From positions 3,100,001 to 3,164,000 of the forward strand of contig NC_064652.1 of assembly GCF_001723175.1 (NCBI RefSeq): DNA of 64,000 bases. Reading direction: 5' to 3'. Below the pieces are notes generated by a model, which searched no databases, had not been told where the DNA came from, and worked only from the letters and a program-made list of their open reading frames with translations. The translations under genes and the position numbers were made by a program. Source of the stretch: Penicillium oxalicum. Taxonomy: Eukaryota; Ascomycota; Eurotiomycetes; Eurotiales; Aspergillaceae. Positions 43,607 through 53,400 of the stretch are shown here, in pieces (within the stretch, counting starts at the first letter, position 1; every line of letters starts with the position of its first letter).

Positions 43607-45013
43607 TCAAGTCTCCCCGGCAGGCGTAGCTGCTTCCTCATCTTCAGCTTGACACTTCCAGGTCACAAAAACCACATAATACTCTTCCGTTCCCTCCGGC
43701 AACCCAGACCGAGGCCCATCTCCAATCGTGTACGGCCTCAAAACCGGTCTTTCGGGCACAGTGCGGTCCTCCCACGCCGCGACAGAAGTGCCCTCACCCA
43801 TCTTTGGACTGTGATTCACGCGCGCAAATTGCGGAACTAGCGCCGACCGCTTCGTCCCCTGACATTTCAATTCGCTCTCTGTCGCACCCACCCATGTGTA
43901 CGCCTGAACAGACCTGGGCTCTGGGACTAGGTAAATCATTTCGCTCTTCCATGGGCGGTGACGAAGTGGGAACCTCCAATGCAAGGCTCGTTGGATAATA
44001 TCGTCGAGTTGATCACGTTTGCGCATGACCGTTTCGAACTCGATGGTGAGTTCTTCCAAGCTAGGCATGGTGACAAATTGCTCACCCCACGGCCTCTTCA
44101 TGGGAAATGAAGGCCGTGAGTCTGGTGACATTTCGGCCGGTGGGGATGGGGGTCGGGAAAAGATGGTACGGCCAACGCGGAAGGGGTCTATGCCGAGAGG
44201 TTGGTCGTTCTCCCAGAACCACCAGTCCGTGTGGCGGAGGGTGATTGTGAGGGTCCGAGGGGAGATCTTGATCGTTTCCGTTCGTCGGGCTTTTGGCACG
44301 GCGATCGAGAAGGAGAGATCCGACGTTGAAAATTGAGGTGAAGAAGACGAAGATGTGGGAGGGCTAGGAGAAGTGGGAGACGTGGTAGTCTTTGATTCAT
44401 GACCAGAGCCATCGGCGGCGCCTGCTTCCTGAGCTTTGTCCTTGTCTCGACGGACGATCTCGATTCCGTTCCAAACGGTGGACCAGATCTTGTCCTCGAG
44501 AAAGAATTGCTGAGTGAAGAAATGCAGGTGCTGCACTTGAGCTCGCTGCTTGGGAGTCATTTTGGCGAAATACCTCAGCGGAGACGAAGCATCTTTGACA
44601 TGTGGCGGGCCACGGTAGAACCAGAAGGTGTGTTCACTGACCGCGGGCGGGAGCAGGGAGGCTTCATTGTAGATTGCCTGGCATGTTTGAAGGAGAGACG
44701 TCAGGATGCGCTTTGGTTGATTGTAACCGGGTCGAAAGTAGAAAGCGTTGCCCCGATACGGCGCGCTTGTGCTTGTGCTCTGGTCACCGTCGTAGCTCGC
44801 ACCTGATGCCTTTGTGTCGGACCACGGCAGGACCCCCGAATATTCGAGAGAAAAGGTGTAGATGCGATTGCGAACCTCTGCTGGTAGAACGGTGAAGAGG
44901 GGACTGGCATCCTGCTTGATCTCCGGTAGTGATGGCTCTGAGTCGGGGAGATTACCTGTCCCAAAAAGCTCCGCGGGATCCATCGGTCGGAAACGAGGCC
45001 GGAGATCGTGCAT
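43607..45013 (-). CDS. DUF7730-like conserved fungal protein, function unknown
   Basis: Intronless. I set the start at the methionine of MHDLRPRFRPMDPAEL, giving 468 residues; the frame is open to 45259, but that extra part is Arg/Ser/Pro-rich and looks like leader sequence. The methionine at 44983 is another option. The recognisable part is the F-box-like opening FTVLPAEVRNRIYTFSLEY, followed by RILTSLLQTCQAIYNEASLL and TFWFYRG. This order is typical of the large fungal group named DUF7730. In the middle is a low-complexity Ser/Pro/Thr insert (after DGSGHESKTTT). The second half has LTITLRHTDWWFWENDQPLG and MPSLEELTIEFETV. No signal peptide or membrane segment. No biochemical role is known for this group. 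Confidence 0.7.
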   Translation of the reverse strand: MHDLRPRFRPMDPAELFGTGNLPDSEPSLPEIKQDASPLFTVLPAEVRNRIYTFSLEYSGVLPWSDTKASGASYDGDQSTSTSAPYRGNAFYFRPGYNQPKRILTSLLQTCQAIYNEASLLPPAVSEHTFWFYRGPPHVKDASSPLRYFAKMTPKQRAQVQHLHFFTQQFFLEDKIWSTVWNGIEIVRRDKDKAQEAGAADGSGHESKTTTSPTSPSPPTSSSSSPQFSTSDLSFSIAVPKARRTETIKISPRTLTITLRHTDWWFWENDQPLGIDPFRVGRTIFSRPPSPPAEMSPDSRPSFPMKRPWGEQFVTMPSLEELTIEFETVMRKRDQLDDIIQRALHWRFPLRHRPWKSEMIYLVPEPRSVQAYTWVGATESELKCQGTKRSALVPQFARVNHSPKMGEGTSVAAWEDRTVPERPVLRPYTIGDGPRSGLPEGTEEYYVVFVTWKCQAEDEEAATPAGET

Positions 45014-46873
45014 GTGAAGCGACACACTGACACTCCAAAATAGTGCTCTTGGTAGGCCTGTGGAGAGACTGGGCGTGGATTGTGGAGATGGACAAAGTCT
45101 AGGATATGGGACCACCAGCCTTGGACGTCTAGATCTGAAAGCCAACCTAAACCTTATATGCGTTTGGAGTGTGGCGGGGAAGGGCGAGCGGGTCTCAGTA
45201 CGGGTTGAACTTTTGAATGAGGCAGGAATAGCGCTCTTGAATCTGAGGATGTGTGGCAAGCGACCCGTGAACTTCAGGGGGTTTCATTTTCCTGTGACCA
45301 GGTTGCAACTGGTTTGCAAGTCAGTGCTTTTGGCGGGGATTCAACCGGACTAATCTCCGTAGCAGGTGGAACTTGGAAACAGAGCAGATCCATCCAGCCA
45401 CATGGTGACAGCTTGGGAATGCCCCGCAGCAGTTGCCGCCCCGAGTCAGGAATTGGAACTCACTTGTACAATGTTGACGACCGAGCTATCCCAGTCATGA
45501 GTATTAGTGGGAAGTCCAGCAAATAGCGTTATTCAGTAGCCGAAAACATGCAGCACTGAGTGGGAGGGAGTCGGATCCAGAATATGAGTACTGCAGTACT
45601 GAATTGGCCGGAACGAACAGCGTATCCTTGTTGTAAAAGCACTCGTACAGGTCTCCAGAACGTGGTTGCAGGTGGAGACGCGCTGGTTTAAGCCGCGAGT
45701 GGGCCAGGAGGCCCCCGTTAGTAAGGTGGAATGAGAGCCAAATTATAGTCAAAATCACAATGTAGGCAGGAGGTTTCCACGACCGTCAAGACAGTCCTTC
45801 AACTTGAAAATTCACAATGTTTGATCATGAATGATCAAGGGGATATATTAATTGATGGAAGATGAGAAAGGCGACGTTATCGAAGCTCAGTGCGCTTGGA
45901 CGGTCGTACATTGCCCTCCAGCGTTTAGTAGTCGAGAAGTAAGTCAGGAGAGCCCTAGTGTCGTAGGTCGTTAGATAAAAGTGCGTGACATGATCCTTTT
46001 GCTTCGGCAATTGCCCTCATGGAGGATCGAAGAAAACCTTGGTGTCTTGACGTGCCCGATGATTGCCATTTAAACTAAAAGTTGAAAGTTCAACGGTTGA
46101 GTAAGGTTGACAAGCACATGATTGCGTGGCACGTGTTCAAATCAGTATAAATCGAGTTAAGGTCGCCATCGACACATTGTGTCAACCCGTTTTATCCATT
46201 CTTCTCTCTTTCGCATCGAGCATAAATTGAATCTTTCCGATGTCTTCCGGGTGAGACGCCCGCGAAGGAGATGCAGATTGATGTCTTGTACTGGGGCCTA
46301 TATGTGCTCGCCAGGTGTTGATGCTGCATGAAGTGCAGAGAAAGGACATGCTGGAAGCTCTGCCTCAACAGCGGAACAATCTGGAGAATTTAGAGCTAGG
46401 ACTCGTCTGATATCCATTTGACTGATTCAAAATCTTAGGTGCTGTCTGAATCTGTGCCTGTGGTCAATTCCAGAGACATAGAGTGCCTAGATTGCACAAG
46501 GATAGCATTCCCCACCTACCTAGTATATAGTTCACCTATACCTATGACTATCTGTCTAACATATAAACACCGATCATTAGGCACATAAATTGGAGAGTCA
46601 AATGCCCAAGTTTTTGTATGAGATCAATGGAATTGCATGCGGAACATGAGGTGTCTATTTGTTGAATTATATAACCTGAGTCATCTTTCTGGCACCAGCA
46701 GATAGATCTTGACTCAAATCGGTGTTGAATACATGATACAGTACATCCATGCTAGGTGTATAATCGGATAAATGTCGAATGAAGGGAGAGGGTTTGAAGT
46801 GCAAGTCAGCGAGCTCGTAACAGGACCCTTGGGTTCTTGGGTTCTTGGGTTCGTAGCGCAAACATTGACACGA
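45014..46873. other. intergenic, promoter of the DUF7730-like gene and 3' flank of pabaA
   Basis: About 1.86 kb. AT-rich from 45750 to 46870, with no motif, RNA fold or conserved frame visible. The part next to 45014 is the presumptive 5' leader. A short tandem repeat lies just beyond the pabaA stop (listed separately). Confidence 0.5.
46829..46852. repeat. three tandem copies of TTGGGTTC
   Basis: An 8-base unit repeated three times without change, about 20 bases beyond the pabaA stop codon, in its likely 3' UTR. A slippage product is the simplest view. Confidence 0.85.
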
Positions 46874-49303
46874 TCAAGAGTTGGTTTGCGATGAAGTAAA
46901 AACATTGCAGACAGTGCGCAACTTGGTCAACATCTCTTGCCATTCACCCTCGGCCGTGCTCAAAGTGGTAACAGCGCCACCGGCGCCGATTTTCCAAGTC
47001 TGATGACGCTGTGGAGGAGATTCTTGCCCCGATATATGTGTGAACGCAGTCCGAATCAGAACCGAGAAACTGCCACCGCCGCCAAGATCAAGATAACCCA
47101 TAACCCCGGAGTAGATGCTACGTTTTCGCGATTCGATACGACGGAGATGCACGCACGATCGCTCTTTGGGTGCGCCCGTCATCGAACCAGGTGGAAGGCA
47201 ACGTTGGAGCGCCGCGAGACCGTGCACAGCCATATTCGACGAATTTGCTTGTGACAAGTGTCGCACGGCATAACCCGGTCGTTCCGGTCGGACTTCGCCC
47301 TTGACGTGTGTGATCATCTGGTAGACTCGGCCGTGGTCCTCGACCTCAAGGAGTTTCTCGACATGAACGCTGCCGGACCCGCAAATACCGTAAAGATCAT
47401 GGCGGATCAGATCGGCGATCATCAAGTTCTCGGCCATTTCTTTCGTAGTGCCAAGAATTTCTCGAGCTTTTTCCATGGTCATCTCGGGAGTTTTGCGGAC
47501 GGTGCCTTTCATGGGCTTCATTTCGAGCATGGACGTGCGGTCCCAGTTAAGGAAACATTCCGGACTACTGCTGGCGATCTTTGTCCGGCCAAGGTCGGCA
47601 AATGCGCTGAATGCGGCTGGGTTGTAGGTTCTGAGCTTTTTGTACAGTTTCCAGGGGAAAATAGCTTGATCTTCCTCTGTGGTAGGGGTAGGCAGTGTGA
47701 TCGAGGTTTCCGAGGTGAGGCATAACTCGTATGATTCACCTGCTTCAAGCTCGGCTTTGCAGTCGTTGATTTTTTGTTTGTATGCCTCTTCTTGTGGAAA
47801 TGTGAATTGCACATCTCGCAGGATCGAATCCAGGAATTGAATCTCAACAGTTTCGCTGCTTAAATGAGATGATGACCTCTCCTGCAGTAGTCGTGATGTC
47901 TCATCTAGCCATCCACGTGGCAGGCTATCCGCGTCACGTGTCGATTGTACAACAACACTCGCAGTCTCATTGTCAATGACAATACTCTTTTCACACCACA
48001 GGAGACTAACATCGGCCGGCGCCTCCTCGCTGGCATCAGATGATGAGGGAGTCCCTGAGGGAGCAGGCTGCGGAGAGCCCTTCGGATGAGGTAGACAAGC
48101 CAGTCCCAACTCATAGGAGAAGTATCCGAGAAAGCCACCCCAAAATGGTATCTGCGAGCAGCCGGAACTTACTTTCTTCCTCTCCATCAAATAACGAAGG
48201 GAATCCCACATTTGATTCAATGTGAACGAGGCTTCGACAACTGCCGATTCAGCGCCACCGACTTGATGCATAATCAATTTTTGAGACTCAACTCGATATT
48301 CGAACCGCCAGGAGCCAGAACTGGGGATGGAGATAATGTTGTAGCGCCCATTGGACTGAAATAGCACAGTCGGGGATCCAGGCTTGTTGAAAAGCTCGCT
48401 GATTGACTCCGCAGTTAAGCTCTTCAGGGGCAACGATCGATAAGCCGAGGATGGAGATGTTGACAAGCTCCATGTCAACATGTGCTGTGCGATATCGGGG
48501 AGAGAACTTGTGTCTTCGCTTGTCGTGATCATTCTTTCAGACAACTTCCCATACCCTCCTCGCCCTGCAAGCTTGTTGTATGTGAGTGACTTATGCCACC
48601 AACTCAGTAGCAGTTTCTTGCATGCCTCCTTTTCTGATTTGCATGATTCAGGATGAAATTGGACGCCCCAGAACGGCTTTTGGCGGTGACGAACCGCCAT
48701 CGCAATTTCGGTCGTGGACCCTGATTTCAGCTCGAGTGGTAGCCATGCCAGAAATTCTAAATCCTCCGATTGCACTCCTCGCGAACTAGTGGATTTGTCC
48801 AGATTGGCATAGAGCGAGTGATACAGTGTGACCTCCACATCGGACAGACCCTCAAAAATGTCTTTGGCCGCTGAGGAGATATGGCGAACCTGACCGTGGA
48901 GAGGATAAGGCAAACGCTCAATCGGCACACCATGGTGTAGACACAAACTCTGGAACCCCAAGCAGATACTGAACACTGGAAGAAGCTCGCCATCTTGCAG
49001 ATTCCAGACATCTCGCATGATTCCAACATCCTTGGGTAAATTGGGATCTCCTGGACCGGGACCCAACACAACAGCATCAAAGTGTCGTAGGAATCCATTC
49101 ATGTCGCCTTCTGGCCACTCTGAGTCAATTGTCATGACGGTGGCCTGGGCGTGTAGGGTCTCCTCGAGCATGGCGACCACATTGTAAGAGAATGAATCAT
49201 AGGCATCAACATAGAGGATGCTTTTCAGGAAAGAATCGTCCACTGCAGTAGAATACGACGAGGAGGTCGTCTCTGCTTCCCAAGTGCCGAGCAGTGGCGC
49301 CAT
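46874..49303 (-). CDS. pabaA: bifunctional aminodeoxychorismate (PABA) synthase
   Basis: Makes 4-amino-4-deoxychorismate from chorismate and glutamine for folate synthesis. Intronless, 809 residues, both halves on one chain as in fungal and plant enzymes. The glutamine amidotransferase part (about 28-235) has DAYDSFSYNVV, LGPGPGDPNLPKDVG, the nucleophile C114 in SICLGFQS, and WGVQFHPES with H217 and E219. After a linker comes the chorismate-binding part: FLGYFSYELGLACLPHPKG, then SPECFLNWD, the PABA-synthase motif PMKGT, ENLMIADLIRHDLYGIC, VYQMITHVKGEV, PPGSMTGAPKERS, and SGVMGYLDLGGGGSFSVLIR. The PMKGT lysine is the hallmark separating this enzyme from anthranilate synthase. A TGAGTCA element lies 16 bases before the ATG. 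Confidence 0.95.
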   Translation of the reverse strand: MAPLLGTWEAETTSSSYSTAVDDSFLKSILYVDAYDSFSYNVVAMLEETLHAQATVMTIDSEWPEGDMNGFLRHFDAVVLGPGPGDPNLPKDVGIMRDVWNLQDGELLPVFSICLGFQSLCLHHGVPIERLPYPLHGQVRHISSAAKDIFEGLSDVEVTLYHSLYANLDKSTSSRGVQSEDLEFLAWLPLELKSGSTTEIAMAVRHRQKPFWGVQFHPESCKSEKEACKKLLLSWWHKSLTYNKLAGRGGYGKLSERMITTSEDTSSLPDIAQHMLTWSLSTSPSSAYRSLPLKSLTAESISELFNKPGSPTVLFQSNGRYNIISIPSSGSWRFEYRVESQKLIMHQVGGAESAVVEASFTLNQMWDSLRYLMERKKVSSGCSQIPFWGGFLGYFSYELGLACLPHPKGSPQPAPSGTPSSSDASEEAPADVSLLWCEKSIVIDNETASVVVQSTRDADSLPRGWLDETSRLLQERSSSHLSSETVEIQFLDSILRDVQFTFPQEEAYKQKINDCKAELEAGESYELCLTSETSITLPTPTTEEDQAIFPWKLYKKLRTYNPAAFSAFADLGRTKIASSSPECFLNWDRTSMLEMKPMKGTVRKTPEMTMEKAREILGTTKEMAENLMIADLIRHDLYGICGSGSVHVEKLLEVEDHGRVYQMITHVKGEVRPERPGYAVRHLSQANSSNMAVHGLAALQRCLPPGSMTGAPKERSCVHLRRIESRKRSIYSGVMGYLDLGGGGSFSVLIRTAFTHISGQESPPQRHQTWKIGAGGAVTTLSTAEGEWQEMLTKLRTVCNVFTSSQTNS

Positions 49304-50429
49304 CCCGGTATCTTTTTTTGAGTCACGAGCTTGAGACGGTGAATGAGATGATCAATCGATCTCAAGGCACAATCCAATCCAAGTATACACAAGGATATTG
49401 CAATGAGAATTCTTTCCGTCCACAGTCCAGGTGCACTCAATGCTGCGAACAGAATATTGTGTTTAGCGGTGGATTAGTCCAATTTAATCTTGCTCGTTGA
49501 ACCCTCGAGGGGTCTGCAAGTGGCAAGACTTGTCTGCCTGACGGGGAAGAAACAATTGATCCGGGAACTCAATGATGCATGGTGTATCACGACGATTATA
49601 GGAATTTCAATCAACAAGTCCGCATAAAACAATACATTGTAAGAGATCAGATCATGAGGTCACTCAAAAAAAAAACGAAAATGAAAATTAAGGTTGGCAT
49701 GCAGGCAAATGGCAGGTACCGCCGATAGCCGGACAGCGGGCGATAATGATGGTCCGATCATTCTGCCGGACATACTCCTCTTATTTCTTTCCGATCACGT
49801 AAAGAGCGCTCCCATGGATGAGAAGGCGGTACAGCAGAGTGATGCAGGGACCGGCAATTGTTGCCACTCATACCTGTCCCTGTGTTCTTCCCCCTAGAAC
49901 AGCCGTAGATTACGATGGAGCCTCTTGGAGGGATGGCGCTGTCGCAATGCCCAATTTAAGAGAAGGAGATTATTGCCAGAGTTTGACACATGTCACTCAC
50001 TACGTTGATGTACTACTACGACACATATATAGCAGGCCATAGAGGGGGGGTGGGTCAAAAGGCGGAAGGGCATCGAGGGGGTGCAGATGGGCTAGCGCGA
50101 TCTGGGCAAATCGATCATCGGAGTAGGCACGTTTGATGTCTATTCAGGCTTGGCCTCGACAAAACTATGCCTGAGAACTGAAAGCCTTATCCAGGCAACT
50201 TGATGCAGAACGGGGGGGCGAAAAAAGTCTTATGATATAGATGTGACAGAAGGACCATCCCGTTCACCCCTTCGGAGCAATTCATAAGAAGAAGAAAAAT
50301 TAAGTTGTGAGGAACTAAGATCAGAAAAGTAGAAGGTTCAGTGCATACTCGCTCATAGTAGCAAGGTCCACGAGGAGCGAGATGGAGAAGTATGCCATGC
50401 AAAAGTCTAGGATTTCAATCAAGTTCCGC
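49304..50429. other. intergenic, promoter of pabaA and 3' flank of the ATPase gene
   Basis: About 1.1 kb. Only short frames without recognisable content are present. The single notable element is the TGAGTCA next to the pabaA start. Confidence 0.5.
49319..49325. promoter_or_regulatory. TGAGTCA, Gcn4/CpcA-type site at the pabaA start
   Basis: A perfect TGASTCA lies 16 bases upstream of the ATG. So close to the start it may sit within the 5' leader, so a regulatory role is less sure than for lysF. Confidence 0.35.
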
Positions 50430-53400
50430 TCATGATTGCGATTGCTGCGATAGCGTGGCGAGCTTGGTAGCAACCTTGGGGAAATACTGCGCAACGAAAC
50501 CCTCGGTATAGTAACTGTGCGCAGAGCTATGATCTCCCACAAGGTTGTGGGCCAGCTCGTGACACAGAATCACCCACCAATACACAATTGCATCAGTCCG
50601 GTCAGGGTTGCCAGTCTGAAGCAAGGCCTGCTCCTGCAATTGCTGGAAGTAAAAGTAATTGCAGAAGATGCTGCCGGCACGGTTGAAAGCGATAGTCTTG
50701 CCACCAGGGTCATAGAAGATACTCAAGCTGTCCGCCCGCATCGCGAAGATGGAGCCGCAGTCCAACAGGACTGATGCAAATGTGTTGATGCCGTTGCGAT
50801 TATTGGCAAGGAAGGCCGAACGATCGATGACGGTCCTAACAAACAGTACATTCACTCCACTGGGGAGCGTCGCCACAAACTCCAAGTCATGACTCGGTCG
50901 TTCGTCACAGTATGATTTGCTCTCCGAAATCTGGTTTGTCTCCGGTCGGCTATACACATCGGACGATCCATGAGGTCGGCATGCCTGTACGGCGGAAAGG
51001 AGTTCTTGGTTCAGTCGATGAGGAGAGCTGACCGAGACTGTCTGTTCTGGCCGCTTGTTCTGTGGATCTGAGGAAGAGTATGGAGGCGGTTGTGGAGAGG
51101 ATTCCTTGTTCTCGTGATTGAGCAGCGATTGAGATTGCTCTAAGGTCGATGTTGACGAGTTTTTGTCCAATCCAAAGCGTTTGGTCAAGTTCGCAAACAA
51201 GCCGCGGGGCGCCCTTTCAGGCGCAGGGGGCGCAGCCGGCTCGACCTGCGTTTCACTTGAGGCGGACTTGCTCTTGGGTGACTCTGGGAACACGCCAGGC
51301 ATCGGGTTTTGCGATTGCTGGGCAAGTTTCTGAGCAGACTGTTGTTCCTGAGAGCGTTGGGCTTGAGCCTCTGCCCAAGCGGCTTCCTTTTCCTTGAGAG
51401 CCTGTCTTTCCTCCTCCATCTGTTTCTGTCGCTTATCCTCTGCCATACGGGCCTCGTGAGCTTTTTGTCTCAAAATTCGCTCCACATTGTAACCACGGGC
51501 ACGGAGCTCCAAGAGGTCAGTCTTGAGCATCATCTCCAACGTCAACGTTGAGTGAAGCTTGGGCCTTTTGAGTAACAGGTGCACAAGAGACTGGCTGATC
51601 TCGTAAATGTCATACCTGCCTGGGCAGATACACAAGCCCCATCCGGTCGACAAGCGCGCAACGATTGCACTTCGCTTCTGGGTATGAGACGCTCTACGGC
51701 CTGTCAAGGAGCGGGTCAGTGTGATCGAATTGACCACTTGAACCACGAAGCTTGTCTCTAACCACCTCGCACCATGTTGGATTGAGTCGGCAGGTTGGTC
51801 ATGCAGGAAAAGTCGTGCACGCTCGAGAATGAGCTTATGCAATTTGGCACCAGGGCTCTGGTCGGCCGCAACGCCTCCAAATCGTGCTTGCTCTTCGACC
51901 AGACTGCTAAGCGGAACAGCCCCAAGAGCTGCATAGAAATTCTCTAGTGCCTCTTCTTGCGGCGCAGCCAAGATGTGCTCTTTAAAGAGATTGAAACTTT
52001 GGAAGTCATCCACAACGACAATATCTTTCGCAGCAGATAAGCTCCACTCACGAATGTCCAGGTCCTCCTCCGCATCGAGAGTACCTTTCTCGGCCTGCTG
52101 AGCTTTAGTACTCTGCGTCGCTACCTGAGGAGGGATGTCTCGACTGGCGAGCAGGAATTTGGCTCGCTTCATTTCACTGAACAGTTCTCGGTCCTTCTTC
52201 AGCACAGATAGATGCTCAGCTAATGTGCGTAAAAGCATCAGATACTTATCAGAGCTTTGAAACGTCGCGGAAATGCGAGCGGGCTCTCTGACTAGCATGC
52301 GGGCAATCTCGTTCTTCGTGGGCTCTCTTCTCGAACCGACTGCCATGAGGAACAGGTTCGCTTCTTGCCCGAAGTCTACAAAGTCAAAGATGTCTTTATA
52401 GTCTTCGCCATCTCCTAAGTAGCAGAGTTTGGGTGCGACAAATCGAGGACGGGTTCCCTTTTCAGATGTGCCACTTGCGGCTACAGGAATGACGGGCGCG
52501 TTCCCGACCCGCTCGATGTCTTGAGAACTCAAGTCGGAGACTCTTCCAGCGAGATACTTGAAAATTATCCGGGCTTCCCTGTTCGTAGCGGGGGGCTGCC
52601 GAATCAATATTTGTAGGCAATCGGACAGCGGGGGATGAGCTTTGACTCCCAATTTGGAGCTATGCGGATGGAGACGCTTCTGCAGTATGTTGAGCCCAAA
52701 CAAGGAGGCGCCCTCTTCAGTGAAACATTTTTTCGGCGTACTGAGACTGTCCGAGCCCTCCACCGGAAGAAAAGGCACAGTGACTGCGCCGATATCGAAC
52801 GATGCGTAGCCATTGGTGTGATACTCATTCAAGAAGTAGGTCAGGGCCTTGTTCTTTTTAGTGACATCCTTCTCGGAGTCACTCATGACCATGAGCCGGA
52901 CGAGCTCCGAGCCTGTCGGATAACTCTTCAACCCCATCATACTTAGAAATTTGCCTTCGTTACTGGCACTGTTGTAGATGCCGGGCCACTCTATGATTGG
53001 GAGTCCCAACGCACGAAGTGAGTCCTTTGGTTCGTACAACTCCGCAATCTTGTAACGAGTGCCACGGCTTTGAGGGTCATTTTCCGCAGTGCATATACTC
53101 GTATTCTTGAGTCGTTGAATGTCGTTGGCTGGAATATCCTCACGCACAGAGGTGAGATAGCGAATCAGGTCAACGTGGTTCCATCGCCGAGCGGGAGGAC
53201 CTTTGGCATCGGTGGTATCGGGGGAGTTGATGAGTCTGTCAAATATGACGCCCAATTCAACTGTTTTACGGACTCCCAATGCGACCAAAAATTTCTCCTT
53301 GACTCCATTAAGGCCATGCACGACCGGCAGATCATCGAACAGCCGCACAGAGGCAAAGTATGTCTGTGCCGGCTGCTTCATGCCGAACCTGGTTGGAATC

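Noticed and set aside
44188..44806. Open frames opposite the DUF7730-like gene
   Set aside because: Shadow frames of a clear coding sequence on the minus strand.
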